DNA of 17,531 nucleotides from an uncultured Ruminococcus sp. (GCA_945867875.1 CAMBJF010000032.1:1-17531), one strand, 5' to 3'. Positions 1-7,648 are shown, counted from the stretch's first letter. The notes: a model not told the origin generated them from the letters alone. Translations and numbers: made by a program.

Positions 1-53
1 GCATACGAGCTAGCGTAGCGTCTCGTTGGCTCGGAGATGTGTATAAGAGACAG
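1..53 (+). other. Residual Illumina Nextera (Tn5) i7 adapter, artefact
   Basis: Bases 35-53 are the 19-bp Tn5 mosaic end AGATGTGTATAAGAGACAG. Bases 20-34 match the Nextera read-2 primer stem with one mismatch at 27, 12-19 (AGCGTAGC) are an i7 index in reverse orientation, and 1-11 match the P7 oligo with one mismatch. The same index appears reversed at the right end. This is untrimmed library adapter, so no gene start should be placed here. The GTG at 39 gives a false open reading start. Confidence 0.97.
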
Positions 54-866
54 GTCTGCTATGCTCCTATAGTATCGCTTTGCGGCGGTGTTCCCGTTTC
101 GGTTCAGACCACTGAGGAAACTCAGTTCAGGCTCACACCCGAAATGCTCCGTGAGAAGATAACCGATAAGACTAAGCTGCTTATCCTGCCTTTCCCCAAC
201 AATCCCACAGGTGCGATAATGGAAAGAAGCGACCTTGAAGCAATTGCTGAGGTCATTCGTGACACAAATATCCTTATTCTTACTGATGAGATATACAGCT
301 CTCTTACATATGGCACAAAGCACTGCTCAATAATTGAAATAGACGGAATGAAGGAACGAACTATCTACGTTAACGGCTTCTCAAAGGCATACGCTATGAC
401 AGGTTGGAGACTTGGTTATGTTGCAGGTCCCAAGCCCATTATCAAGCAGATGCTGAAGATTCATCAGTACGGAATTATGAGCAGCCCCACGGTTTCTCAG
501 TATGCCGCAATTGAGGCTCTTGAAAACTGCGATGAGGACATCATCAAAATGCGTGATGAGTACGATATGCGCAGAAGATGGCTTGTAAAGGCGCTCAACG
601 ACATCGGTCTTACCTGCTTCGAGCCAAAGGGTGCATTCTATGTATTCCCAAGCATCAAGTCAACAGGGCTTACGAGCGAGGAGTTCTGCGAGAGACTGGT
701 TTATGAGCATAATGTTGCAGTAGTTCCCGGAAATGCGTTCGGCGAGTGCGGCGAGGGATATATCCGAATTTCCTATGCATACTCCCTCAAGCACATTATG
801 ACCGCCATAGACCGAATCAAGGAGTTCCTTGCCGATCTGGACAAGCAGAAAAAGGATAACGGCTGA
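54..866 (+). CDS. Class I/II PLP-dependent aminotransferase, 5'-truncated
   Basis: About 270 C-terminal residues of a fold-type I aminotransferase (families of this type are usually 380-400 residues). The first 100 or so residues are missing because the contig ends in adapter; the five codons before base 54 are adapter. Visible marks are the NNPTG motif of the PLP pocket, DEIYSSLTYG (the aspartate that contacts the pyridine nitrogen), SKAYAMTGWRLGY with the Schiff-base lysine, and a C-terminal YIRISYA segment carrying the substrate-carboxylate arginine. This pattern fits the aspartate/aromatic (PatA/AspC-like) subgroup, but substrate cannot be assigned. The stop TGA overlaps the ATG of the next gene by one base, so the two are probably translationally coupled. 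A cytoplasmic enzyme of amino-acid metabolism is the safe reading. Confidence 0.93.
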   Translation, partial: VCYAPIVSLCGGVPVSVQTTEETQFRLTPEMLREKITDKTKLLILPFPNNPTGAIMERSDLEAIAEVIRDTNILILTDEIYSSLTYGTKHCSIIEIDGMKERTIYVNGFSKAYAMTGWRLGYVAGPKPIIKQMLKIHQYGIMSSPTVSQYAAIEALENCDEDIIKMRDEYDMRRRWLVKALNDIGLTCFEPKGAFYVFPSIKSTGLTSEEFCERLVYEHNVAVVPGNAFGECGEGYIRISYAYSLKHIMTAIDRIKEFLADLDKQKKDNG

Positions 867-1432
867 TGATGACAGCAGATGAGCTTTTTGAAAAAGCCCC
901 CTCCCTTGCAAAACGCAATTATGAGAAAAACAGTCATATGCGCAAACCTGTGGGGCTTATAAACGGGCAGAGAAAATGCGCCGTTTCAGATTATCGTATG
1001 GGACTTTGCAAGATGTCTCACAACGGCTGCGGGGCTATTGCAATATACAATGCACTGCTTTCAGCGGGACACAAGCCTGATATATCGCTCATTGCCCTTG
1101 GCATAGACTGCTATGCGCTAAGGCTTGGCGGCATCTTCGGTACTGATCACAGAAAAGCGGAGGAGCTTTTCAAAAAATGCCGTATTCCTGCGGTAAAAGC
1201 GTCGGATTATGACGATTTTGTAAAGGTAATGGGAGCTGTCAGAGTGGGCATATTGTGCTACTGGGTGGCAAAGCCAAGGCGTTCACTGCTTCATTATGTG
1301 GCAGTTGTCAATAACGGAGAGGGATTTGATGTCTGCAACAGGTTTTCCAACCGCAGAACGCCCTCAAAGGTCCGCTCTATCGGTGATTTCTGCCCGAAAG
1401 AGAGCTACGTCTGCGGATTTTTTATAAGCTGA
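866..1432 (+). CDS. C39/papain-like cysteine-peptidase-fold protein, function unknown
   Basis: A 188-residue protein with no signal peptide or membrane segment. I do not recognise a named family, but the layout resembles C39-like/papain-fold proteins: an N-terminal NGCGAIAIYNALL segment (Cys55) that looks like the nucleophile helix, His143 in LLHYVAVV, and polar DVCNRF (Asp155, Asn158) after the next strand as a possible third residue. A QxxCGP-type oxyanion glutamine is not evident, so activity is uncertain. The start at 866 overlaps the previous stop (TGATG), with AAAGGA at 851-856; an alternative ATG lies at 869. It is followed after 13 bp by ispE, so it probably sits in the same transcript. 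It could be a cytoplasmic peptidase or a transglutaminase-like enzyme; the catalytic assignment is inference. Confidence 0.75.
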   Translation: MMTADELFEKAPSLAKRNYEKNSHMRKPVGLINGQRKCAVSDYRMGLCKMSHNGCGAIAIYNALLSAGHKPDISLIALGIDCYALRLGGIFGTDHRKAEELFKKCRIPAVKASDYDDFVKVMGAVRVGILCYWVAKPRRSLLHYVAVVNNGEGFDVCNRFSNRRTPSKVRSIGDFCPKESYVCGFFIS

Positions 1433-1445
1433 AAGGAGAGGCGAT

Positions 1446-2291
1446 TTGGACAGCCTTGTTCTTAACGCAAAAGCAAAAATAAATTTATACCTTGATGTCA
1501 CGGGAAAACGGGCAGACGGCTATCATCTGCTTGAGACCGTTATGCACACGGTCTCCCTTTGTGACACAGTAACGCTGACTAAAACGGGCAGGAGCGGGAT
1601 AGAAATATCCTGTTCCGACCTGCTTATTCCCTGTAATGAGAAAAACATTGCATATAAATGTGCCGCTGCCTTTTTTGATAAAACAGGAATAAGCAGCGGG
1701 GGAGTAAGCATAGACATTATCAAAAGGATACCGTCACAGGCGGGAATGGGCGGCGGAAGTGCTGACGGTGCGGCTGTTCTTACAGGACTTGACCGACTGT
1801 TTGAGACAGGACTTTCCGAAAGTGAGCTTATTTCCATAGGTGCAAAGATAGGTGCAGATATTCCGTTCTGCATCAAAGGCGGCTGCGGTTACTGCACGGG
1901 AATAGGTGAAATAATTGAGCCGCTTCCTTCTATATGCGGCTATGTGCTAATTGGAAAAGGTCAGGCGGGAATCAGCACGGCAGAAGCATTCGGCAAGATT
2001 GATTCTCTTGGCAGTGGCATCGGCATTACGGGTATTAAAAAAATCTTCGGAAATGTTTCATCACTTACCGATATCGCCCCATTCTGTCGGAATATTTTTG
2101 ATGATGTGACAAGCCTTGAAGAGGTCACTGACATAAAAAGGATAATGACAGAAAACGGTGTGGTATGCTCGGCAATGACGGGCAGCGGTTCGGCGGTTTT
2201 CGGGCTGTATGAATCGGAAAATGCTGCAAAAAAAGTACAGGAAGTCTTAAAACAAAAAAATTATTTCACGGCATTATGCAGGCTCTCATAA
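1446..2291 (+). CDS. ispE: 4-diphosphocytidyl-2-C-methyl-D-erythritol kinase IspE
   Basis: A GHMP-family kinase of 281 residues, normal length for IspE. It phosphorylates CDP-methylerythritol at the 2-hydroxyl with ATP, a middle step of the MEP pathway to isoprenoids, in the cytoplasm. Visible motifs are the N-terminal AKAKINLYLDV with the catalytic lysine, DGYHLLETVM, the glycine-rich ATP loop PSQAGMGGGSADGAA (residues 96-110), GADIPF with the catalytic Asp138, and a C-terminal MTGSGSAVFGLY (GHMP motif 3). The start is TTG at 1446: AAAGGAG at 1432-1438 leaves 7 nt to it, and translation from there gives the conserved N-terminus. It follows the preceding gene by 13 bp and its stop codon lies inside the downstream hairpin. 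Confidence 0.96.
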   Translation: MDSLVLNAKAKINLYLDVTGKRADGYHLLETVMHTVSLCDTVTLTKTGRSGIEISCSDLLIPCNEKNIAYKCAAAFFDKTGISSGGVSIDIIKRIPSQAGMGGGSADGAAVLTGLDRLFETGLSESELISIGAKIGADIPFCIKGGCGYCTGIGEIIEPLPSICGYVLIGKGQAGISTAEAFGKIDSLGSGIGITGIKKIFGNVSSLTDIAPFCRNIFDDVTSLEEVTDIKRIMTENGVVCSAMTGSGSAVFGLYESENAAKKVQEVLKQKNYFTALCRLS

Positions 2292-2310
2292 TGAAAAATT
2301 ATGAGAGCCT
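2280..2310 (+). terminator. Perfect 13-bp hairpin after ispE
   Basis: The arms AGGCTCTCATAAT (2280-2292) and ATTATGAGAGCCT (2298-2310) pair perfectly around a 5-nt loop. The ispE stop codon lies within the left arm. No strong T-run follows (ATAACGCCG), so it may be a weak or Rho-assisted terminator or a 3'-end stabiliser rather than a classical intrinsic terminator. Confidence 0.6.
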
Positions 2311-2334
2311 ATAACGCCGATATTTTATACACAT

Positions 2335-2362
2335 TATAATGTTAGATTGTACTAACATTATA
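2335..2362 (+). promoter_or_regulatory. 28-bp palindromic operator overlapping the feoAB -10 box
   Basis: The arms TATAATGTTAG (2335-2345) and CTAACATTATA (2352-2362) are perfect inverted repeats around a 6-nt spacer. The left arm starts with TATAAT, a consensus -10 box, 39 nt before the feoA start; no good -35 is visible. A bound dimer would block the -10. Given the iron-uptake genes downstream, a metalloregulator (Fur or DtxR/MntR family) is the likely ligand, but the sequence matches neither consensus exactly. The GTTAG/CTAAC half-sites recall DtxR boxes with wider spacing. Confidence 0.6.
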
Positions 2363-2378
2363 CGAAAGGAATGATAAA

Positions 2379-2606
2379 ATGACCCTTGACAAGCTGCCTA
2401 TAGGAAAGAGCGCAGTTATAGTTCAGGTCGGAGGAGAGGGCGCACTGAGATGTCGTCTGCTTGATATGGGACTTATCCCAAGGACACGTGTAACAGTACG
2501 AAAAGCCGCTCCAATGGGCGATCCTATTGAGATACATCTCCGTGGATATGAACTTACGCTCCGTCTTGAAGAAGCCAAACAGATAACTGTAAAGCCCGAA
2601 GAATAA
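2379..2606 (+). CDS. feoA: Ferrous iron transport protein A (FeoA)
   Basis: A 75-residue single SH3-like FeoA domain, the usual length. It is a small cytoplasmic partner of FeoB thought to modulate its GTPase or gate. The pattern is typical: MTLDKLPIGKSAVIVQV, GEGALRCRLLDMGLIPRTRVTV, then PMGDPIEIHLRGYELTLR and the final KQITVKPE strand. The ATG at 2379 is preceded by GAAAGGA at 2364-2370 with 8 nt spacing. It is the first gene of the feo operon, directly downstream of the palindrome at 2335-2362, and feoB begins 24 bp after its stop. Confidence 0.95.
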   Translation: MTLDKLPIGKSAVIVQVGGEGALRCRLLDMGLIPRTRVTVRKAAPMGDPIEIHLRGYELTLRLEEAKQITVKPEE

Positions 2607-2630
2607 CAAAATCAGAAAGGAATGCTGCAA

Positions 2631-4640
2631 ATGGTTTTTGCACTTGCAGGAAATCAGAACTGCGGAAAGACAACGCTTTTTAATCAGCTAACAGGCTCAA
2701 ATCAGCACGTGGGAAATTTTCCCGGTGTCACAGTCGAGCAGAAAAGCGGCGTTGTAAAGGGATATAAGGACTGCACGGTTGTTGACCTCCCGGGAATTTA
2801 TTCCATTCGTCCCTACACCATTGAGGAGATAGTTACCCGTGATTTTCTCATAAACGAAAAGCCTGACGGGATAATAAACATTGTTGATGCCACAAATATT
2901 GAGCGAAGCCTGTATCTTACATTACAGCTCAGTGAGCTAAAAATACCTATGGTTCTTGCCCTCAATATGATGGACGAGGTCAGGAACAATGGCGGCACGA
3001 TAAACATAACGGAGCTTTCCGAAAGGCTTGGTGTGCCTGTTGTTCCGATATCGGCTGCTAAAAACGACGGCGTTGAGGAGCTTATCGAGACTGCCGTGAA
3101 CACCGCCAAAAAACGTATTCCACCCGGAAAAATAGATTATTGCAGCGGCGCAGTTCATAGATGTATCCACGCAGTATGCCATATAATCGAGGATCACGCC
3201 GATAAAGCGGGACTTGGCAGGAGATTTTGCGCCACAAAGCTTATCGAAGCTGACCCGGCCATTAAGGAAAAACTTGAGCTTAATGAGAACGAGCTTGAGA
3301 TGATAGAACACAGCGTTACCGAAATGGAGTCGGAGATAGGAATGGACAGGAACGCCGCTATTGCCGATATGCGATACACTTTTATCGAAAATGTGTGCGA
3401 CCACGCAGTTGTAAAATGCCGTGAGAGCAAGGAACATATCCGAAGCCTAAAAATCGACAGTGTGCTTACAAACAGGTATCTCGCCATTCCGATGTTCATA
3501 CTTATTATGATGGCGGTTTTCTGGCTAACCTTCGGCGTTATCGGAAAATTCTTAAGTGACCTGCTCACTTCGGGCATTGCCGCAGTGACTGCCGCCGCAG
3601 ACAGCGCACTTACCGTTTACGGCTTGAATCCAGTTATCCACAGTCTTATAATTGACGGAATATTTGCGGGAGTTGGCAGCGTCCTCAGTTTCCTGCCTAC
3701 AATAGTTACACTGTTTTTCTTCCTGTCGATGCTGGAGGACAGCGGATATATGGCGAGAGTGGCGTTTGTAATGGACAGCCTGCTCCGTAAGATAGGTCTT
3801 TCGGGACGTTCCTTTGTGCCGCTGATAATCGGTTTCGGCTGCTCCGTTCCTGCAATTATGGCGACAAGGACACTTTCCTCAGAGCGTGACAGAAAAATGA
3901 CCGTTTTTCTCACACCGTTTATGTCGTGCAGTGCAAAGCTGCCCATATATTCGGTTTTCGCAATGGCATTTTTTCCGAATCACAGCGCTCTTGTAATGGT
4001 TTGTCTCTACTTTTTCGGAATGATATGCGGCATAATTTACGGCATAATTTTAAATAAGACAAGATTTAAGGGCAACCCCGTTCCTTTTGTAATGGAGCTG
4101 CCCAATTACCGCCTGCCGTCACCGAAAAGCGTGGTGCTGCTTATGTGGGACAAGGCGAAAGACTTCCTCACAAAGGCATTTACCGTAATTTTTACCGCCT
4201 CGGTAATAATCTGGTTCCTGCAATCCTTTGATTCAAGGCTCAATGTGGTCACAGACAGCTCGCAGAGCCTTCTTGCGGCACTTGGAAAGATAATCGCACC
4301 AATATTTGCACCTCTCGGCTTCAACGACTGGAGAATTTCCACCGCACTTATCACAGGCTTTACCGCAAAAGAAGCGGTGGTATCAACATTGTCCGTCCTC
4401 TCGGGCGCAGGCTCCTCCGACCTGCTTCCTGCAATACTTCAGGGAATGTTCACACCTATGACAGCGGTAAGCTTCCTTGTTTTCTCACTCCTTTACACCC
4501 CCTGCGTTGCGGCGGTGGCGGCTGTAAGACGTGAGATGAACTCGTCTTTTGCGGCGCTCGCATTTGTACTCATTCAGTGTGCCGCCGCTTGGGTAGCTGC
4601 ATTTGCGGTGTATAATATCGGAATGCTCATATTCCGATGA
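2631..4640 (+). CDS. feoB: Ferrous iron transporter FeoB (GTP-dependent membrane permease)
   Basis: FeoB imports Fe(II) across the cytoplasmic membrane and couples a cytosolic G domain to a membrane channel. Numbered from the Met at 2631 (669 residues): G1 GNQNCGKTT (7-15), G2 threonine in PGVTVE, G3 DLPG (52-55), G4 NMMD (112-115), G5 SAAK (141-144), then a helical spacer. The membrane part carries the two Gate-type motifs IIGFGCSVPAIMATRTL and FLTPFMSCSAKLPIY and a C-terminal FTAKEAVVSTLSVL. I prefer the ATG at 2631: the site AGAAAGGA (2614-2621) abuts the ATG at 2622, leaving no spacing, but lies 9 nt from 2631, and GTP-binding FeoB proteins begin close to the G1 strand. The operon context with feoA and a Cys-rich third gene is standard for Clostridia. 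Confidence 0.96.
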   Translation: MVFALAGNQNCGKTTLFNQLTGSNQHVGNFPGVTVEQKSGVVKGYKDCTVVDLPGIYSIRPYTIEEIVTRDFLINEKPDGIINIVDATNIERSLYLTLQLSELKIPMVLALNMMDEVRNNGGTINITELSERLGVPVVPISAAKNDGVEELIETAVNTAKKRIPPGKIDYCSGAVHRCIHAVCHIIEDHADKAGLGRRFCATKLIEADPAIKEKLELNENELEMIEHSVTEMESEIGMDRNAAIADMRYTFIENVCDHAVVKCRESKEHIRSLKIDSVLTNRYLAIPMFILIMMAVFWLTFGVIGKFLSDLLTSGIAAVTAAADSALTVYGLNPVIHSLIIDGIFAGVGSVLSFLPTIVTLFFFLSMLEDSGYMARVAFVMDSLLRKIGLSGRSFVPLIIGFGCSVPAIMATRTLSSERDRKMTVFLTPFMSCSAKLPIYSVFAMAFFPNHSALVMVCLYFFGMICGIIYGIILNKTRFKGNPVPFVMELPNYRLPSPKSVVLLMWDKAKDFLTKAFTVIFTASVIIWFLQSFDSRLNVVTDSSQSLLAALGKIIAPIFAPLGFNDWRISTALITGFTAKEAVVSTLSVLSGAGSSDLLPAILQGMFTPMTAVSFLVFSLLYTPCVAAVAAVRREMNSSFAALAFVLIQCAAAWVAAFAVYNIGMLIFR

Positions 4641-4655
4641 AAGGGTATGATACAT

Positions 4656-4808
4656 ATGACTGCGGCTGATATAATTGCTTTGATAATAATTTTCGTCCTC
4701 CTTTTCAGTGCGGTGAGATATATGATAGTTTCACGTAAAAAAAGGGGCTGCGGAGGTTGTTCAGGCTGTTCGGGCTGCGACAAATGCAGTAAAAGAGCTG
4801 ATAAATAA
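4656..4808 (+). CDS. FeoB-associated Cys-rich membrane protein
   Basis: A 50-residue protein 15 bp after feoB. Residues 5-25 form one hydrophobic helix (DIIALIIIFVLLFSAVRYMIV), followed by a basic RKKR stop-transfer patch and a cysteine ladder with five Cys at 32, 35, 38, 41 and 44, each three residues apart, ending in a Lys-rich tail. This is the architecture of the FeoB-associated Cys-rich membrane family, proposed to play a FeoC-like or iron/redox-sensing role; the positive-inside rule puts the Cys tail in the cytoplasm. AAAGGG at 4640-4645 fits the ATG at 4656 (10 nt) better than the in-frame ATG at 4647 (1 nt). The exact function is not established. Confidence 0.88.
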   Translation: MTAADIIALIIIFVLLFSAVRYMIVSRKKRGCGGCSGCSGCDKCSKRADK

Positions 4809-4814
4809 AAATAG

Positions 4815-4862
4815 TCCCGATGATATCGAAATATTTCGGATATCATCGGGATTTCGCTTTTT
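4815..4862. terminator. Bidirectional intrinsic terminator between feo and bgl
   Basis: The arms TCCCGATGATATC (4815-4827) and GATATCATCGGGA (4839-4851) form a perfect 13-bp stem, extended inside by GAAAT/ATTTC with one bulged G. T-rich sequence follows on the plus strand (4858-4862), and the A-run at 4803-4811 gives a U-tract on the minus strand. It serves both the feo operon and the convergent GH3 gene. Confidence 0.88.
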
Positions 4863-4866
4863 AATA

Positions 4867-7050
4867 TTATGCCTTTTCGATCTTGATGCTGTGAAGCTTA
4901 AGTCCGCTCTGAGCAAAATAAACTCTGAGAGTGGTGAAGCGTGAGAAGCAGTTTGTGCTGCATTCAAAGGAAACAGGCTTTCCTCCCGTGCCGTTCCATG
5001 TAAATGCACCGCAAGGCGAACCCATACTGAATACAGTCACGGGTATCTGTGCAAGCTCGCTGAGTTCGGAGCTTCCCGTAAGTGTTATGCGGTAAATTCC
5101 AGGGTCAGACACATCAAGAGCGAAAATGAAGTCAGTACCTCTGTTTGTACATACATCGGTGCAGTCGATCTCAACTGAGCCATCAAGCTTGTAGAATGTT
5201 ACTTCGCCGCCTGCTTCGGAAGTGTTTTCATCGGGACGGTTTATTATCTCGACTTCGTTTTCAGTGCCGCATACTCTGTCCATAGCGTGAGTTCCAAGCA
5301 GAAAACGGAACACATTTGCGGCATTTCTCTGGAGTTCCGCACGGGTCAGAGTGCCGTTTTTGAGAGCTTCAAGGGTATTGTCATCATTGTTTCCGCCGTC
5401 AGCGCAGACCATATAAATATCATTCTGAGCACGTGCCATAGCTGCAAAGTTGGTCTTATCCACAGCCTTGCCGCGTTCATTTATATTTGCCCACCAGTCG
5501 GTCATAACAAAGCCCTTGAAGTTCCATTCGTCACGGAGAACAGTGGTGTTAAGGTCAAAGTTGCCTGCTGACCAGATGCCGTTAACAGCATTATAGCTTG
5601 TCATTATGGAATCGGCATTTCCGTCTCGTACTGCAAGCTCAAAGCCTTTGAGATAAATTTCTCTGAGTGCTCTTTCGGATACAACAGAGTCAATATTGTG
5701 CCTGTTTGTTTCCTGATTGTTTCCGCAGAAATGCTTGATAGTGCCCGTAACACCCTCGGAATGGAGACCGATAAGCTCGGCTGCGGCTGATGTTCCCGAA
5801 AGGAACGGGTCTTCGGAGAAATACTCAAAATTTCTGCCGTTTAAGGGGTGGCGGTGAATGTTCATACCGGGGCCTAAAAGACAATCGACCTTGTTAGCGG
5901 ACATTTCTCTTCCCATAAATGCGAAAAGCTCGGTGATGAGGGGCTTGTTGAATGTAGATGCGATAAGCGTTCCGTTTGGCAGGCTGAATGCCTTTGTTCC
6001 GCAGTCAAGTCTCATACCCGAGGGACCATCGGAACAGCAGCCGCAAGGAATACCAAGCTTTTCAAGGCTGTCCGAAACTCCGCCGAATGCCGATGCTGTG
6101 CCCGCCGTAACACGGGGGCTTCCCATTCCCTCACCCCTGATGATGCAGGAGAGGTCATAGTCGGTCATCTGAGCGATAAATTCGGTAAGTGTATTTTTAC
6201 CGCTTCTCACATCGGCAAGCTTAATGCCCTTGTCGCCCGTGAATGGTATCTCTTCGGGAATACTGTTTAAGCGGCGTGTAGCTTCATTGATCTCCGAAAG
6301 GGGAGTATCTTCAAGCTCTGCACGGAATTTGCCGTTCTCATACACTGGCTTCATTCTTTTGAAGCGCATAACGGGTGCCATTGCCTGACTATGCTGTGCG
6401 AGAACACGGGTTTCGGGAATGTCAAAGGAAACATACTCGGTGCAGTTTCTTACATCTGTACCGATATAAAGCTTGTATTCGCCGCTTTCAAGCACGTAGC
6501 AGAAACGATGTCCCGAAACGCCCGAGTCATCATAGGAAGCCATATCATAGAAATTGACGTTAATGGTAATTTCCTGCTCTTCCGAGGGAGCAAGGAGCTT
6601 GGTTTTTTCATATCCGCAGAGAACCTTTGCGGGCTTGCCAAGCTTGCCCTGAGGAGCTGATGCATAGACCTGAACAACTTCCTTGCCTGCCGTATTTCCC
6701 GTATTTTTAACGGAAACAGTTATTTTTGCGCTGTCCGCAGATATTTCCGATGTGACAAGCTTAGTTTCAAAGGTCGTGTATGAAAGACCGAAGCCAAAGG
6801 GGTACATAACCTTTTCGGGAGCAAAAGTCTCAAAATATCTGTAGCCCACATAAATGTCCTCGGCATAGAAATTTCTGGTCGTATCGCCAAAATATTTGTC
6901 CGAAGGGTAATCGGAAACGGAATATGCGATAGTGTCAGGCATTTTTCCCGAAGGGTTCACCTTTCCCGTGAGAACATCGGCAGTTCCGAGACCGCCGACC
7001 ATACCGCCCTGCCATATATAAAGTACCGCATCGGGGGAGTATTTGGTCAC
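4867..7050 (-). CDS. GH3 beta-glucosidase, C-terminal fragment (catalytic nucleophile half), frame-split
   Basis: 727 residues with the reversed GH3 domain order. It opens in the middle of the alpha/beta sandwich domain (KYSPDAVLYIWQGG, FGFGLSYTTF), continues into a fibronectin III-like domain (about 95-205), then the TIM-barrel GH3 domain (about 280-610), and ends with a beta-sandwich of about 120 residues resembling a carbohydrate-binding module. The barrel has KHFCGNNQE (439-447) and the nucleophile Asp518 in VMTDWWAN. The GTG at 7050 is only the first possible start and has no ribosome site; the real N-terminus is the fragment at 7047-7586 in another frame. Alone this piece lacks the acid/base loop, so it is probably inactive unless the frame break is an assembly error. 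No signal peptide was seen in the upstream part, so the intact enzyme would be cytoplasmic and hydrolyse imported cellobiose or beta-glucosides. Confidence 0.9.
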   Translation of the reverse strand: MTKYSPDAVLYIWQGGMVGGLGTADVLTGKVNPSGKMPDTIAYSVSDYPSDKYFGDTTRNFYAEDIYVGYRYFETFAPEKVMYPFGFGLSYTTFETKLVTSEISADSAKITVSVKNTGNTAGKEVVQVYASAPQGKLGKPAKVLCGYEKTKLLAPSEEQEITINVNFYDMASYDDSGVSGHRFCYVLESGEYKLYIGTDVRNCTEYVSFDIPETRVLAQHSQAMAPVMRFKRMKPVYENGKFRAELEDTPLSEINEATRRLNSIPEEIPFTGDKGIKLADVRSGKNTLTEFIAQMTDYDLSCIIRGEGMGSPRVTAGTASAFGGVSDSLEKLGIPCGCCSDGPSGMRLDCGTKAFSLPNGTLIASTFNKPLITELFAFMGREMSANKVDCLLGPGMNIHRHPLNGRNFEYFSEDPFLSGTSAAAELIGLHSEGVTGTIKHFCGNNQETNRHNIDSVVSERALREIYLKGFELAVRDGNADSIMTSYNAVNGIWSAGNFDLNTTVLRDEWNFKGFVMTDWWANINERGKAVDKTNFAAMARAQNDIYMVCADGGNNDDNTLEALKNGTLTRAELQRNAANVFRFLLGTHAMDRVCGTENEVEIINRPDENTSEAGGEVTFYKLDGSVEIDCTDVCTNRGTDFIFALDVSDPGIYRITLTGSSELSELAQIPVTVFSMGSPCGAFTWNGTGGKPVSFECSTNCFSRFTTLRVYFAQSGLKLHSIKIEKA

Positions 7051-7586
7051 AAAGCATTAAGGAGAACTATAAGCTTCTTGAAATGCTTTCTGACGGTTTC
7101 AAGCATTTGCTCTTCGCCGTCGCTGAGAAGATATGCACCCTTTACATTGCTGCTGTCCTGCTCTTCGCCTGCTGTTCTGCCGATAATGGCAATGGCTGTG
7201 GAACATTTTTCTGATATCTTTTCAGCAAGGCTGTCCTCAACAGGCATTTCCACCTGTGACCAAGGCTCCTGCCCCCAGCCCGCACCGATATCAAAGGGAT
7301 TTTCCTCGTCCCATTTCTTATACACATCAAGCAGCTCACTGCACACATTGACTCTACGTTCAATAAGTCCGTCAGTAACGCCGATAACACGGCTTACATT
7401 TACAAGTCCGCCCGAACCTGTTCCGCTCTTGTAGTAATGAAGCTGGATACGTCCGAAAACGGCTATTTCCTCATTAGTGGGGAGGGGGAGTGCGTTGTTG
7501 TCATTTTTCAGCATAACAATTCCCTCAGAAATCGTTTCAGCTGATTTTTCAATATATTTATCCCAGTCAAGAATTTTTTTGCTCAT
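7047..7586 (-). CDS. GH3 beta-glucosidase, N-terminal fragment (acid/base half), frame-split
   Basis: 179 residues forming the true N-terminus of the domain-reversed GH3 enzyme: DWDKYIEKSAETISEGIVML, KNDNNALPL, FGRIQLHYYKSGTGSGGLVN, ENPFDIGAGWGQEPW and IIGRTAGEEQD (135-144), the last corresponding to the loop that supplies the acid/base glutamate in this subgroup. The frame runs LIVLLNAL and stops, where relatives continue LLNxGNxIDM before the KYxxxAVxYxWQGG stretch found in the other frame. Aligning the two sides from memory of the family leaves about 22 nt missing at about 7042-7052, a deletion not divisible by three. The ATG at 7586 has AGAAAGGA about 9 nt upstream and a strong promoter at 7649-7677. 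Together the two pieces give about 906 residues plus the lost segment. Confidence 0.9.
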   Translation of the reverse strand: MSKKILDWDKYIEKSAETISEGIVMLKNDNNALPLPTNEEIAVFGRIQLHYYKSGTGSGGLVNVSRVIGVTDGLIERRVNVCSELLDVYKKWDEENPFDIGAGWGQEPWSQVEMPVEDSLAEKISEKCSTAIAIIGRTAGEEQDSSNVKGAYLLSDGEEQMLETVRKHFKKLIVLLNAL

Positions 7587-7648
7587 AAATTATGATCCTT
7601 TCTGCAACAAATGCTGAAATGAAGTTATGTTTGTTTTTATCAGAAATC

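Noticed and set aside
39..53. GTG at 39 as the aminotransferase start
   Set aside because: It lies in adapter. The protein lacks its first hundred or so residues, so the true start is outside the window.
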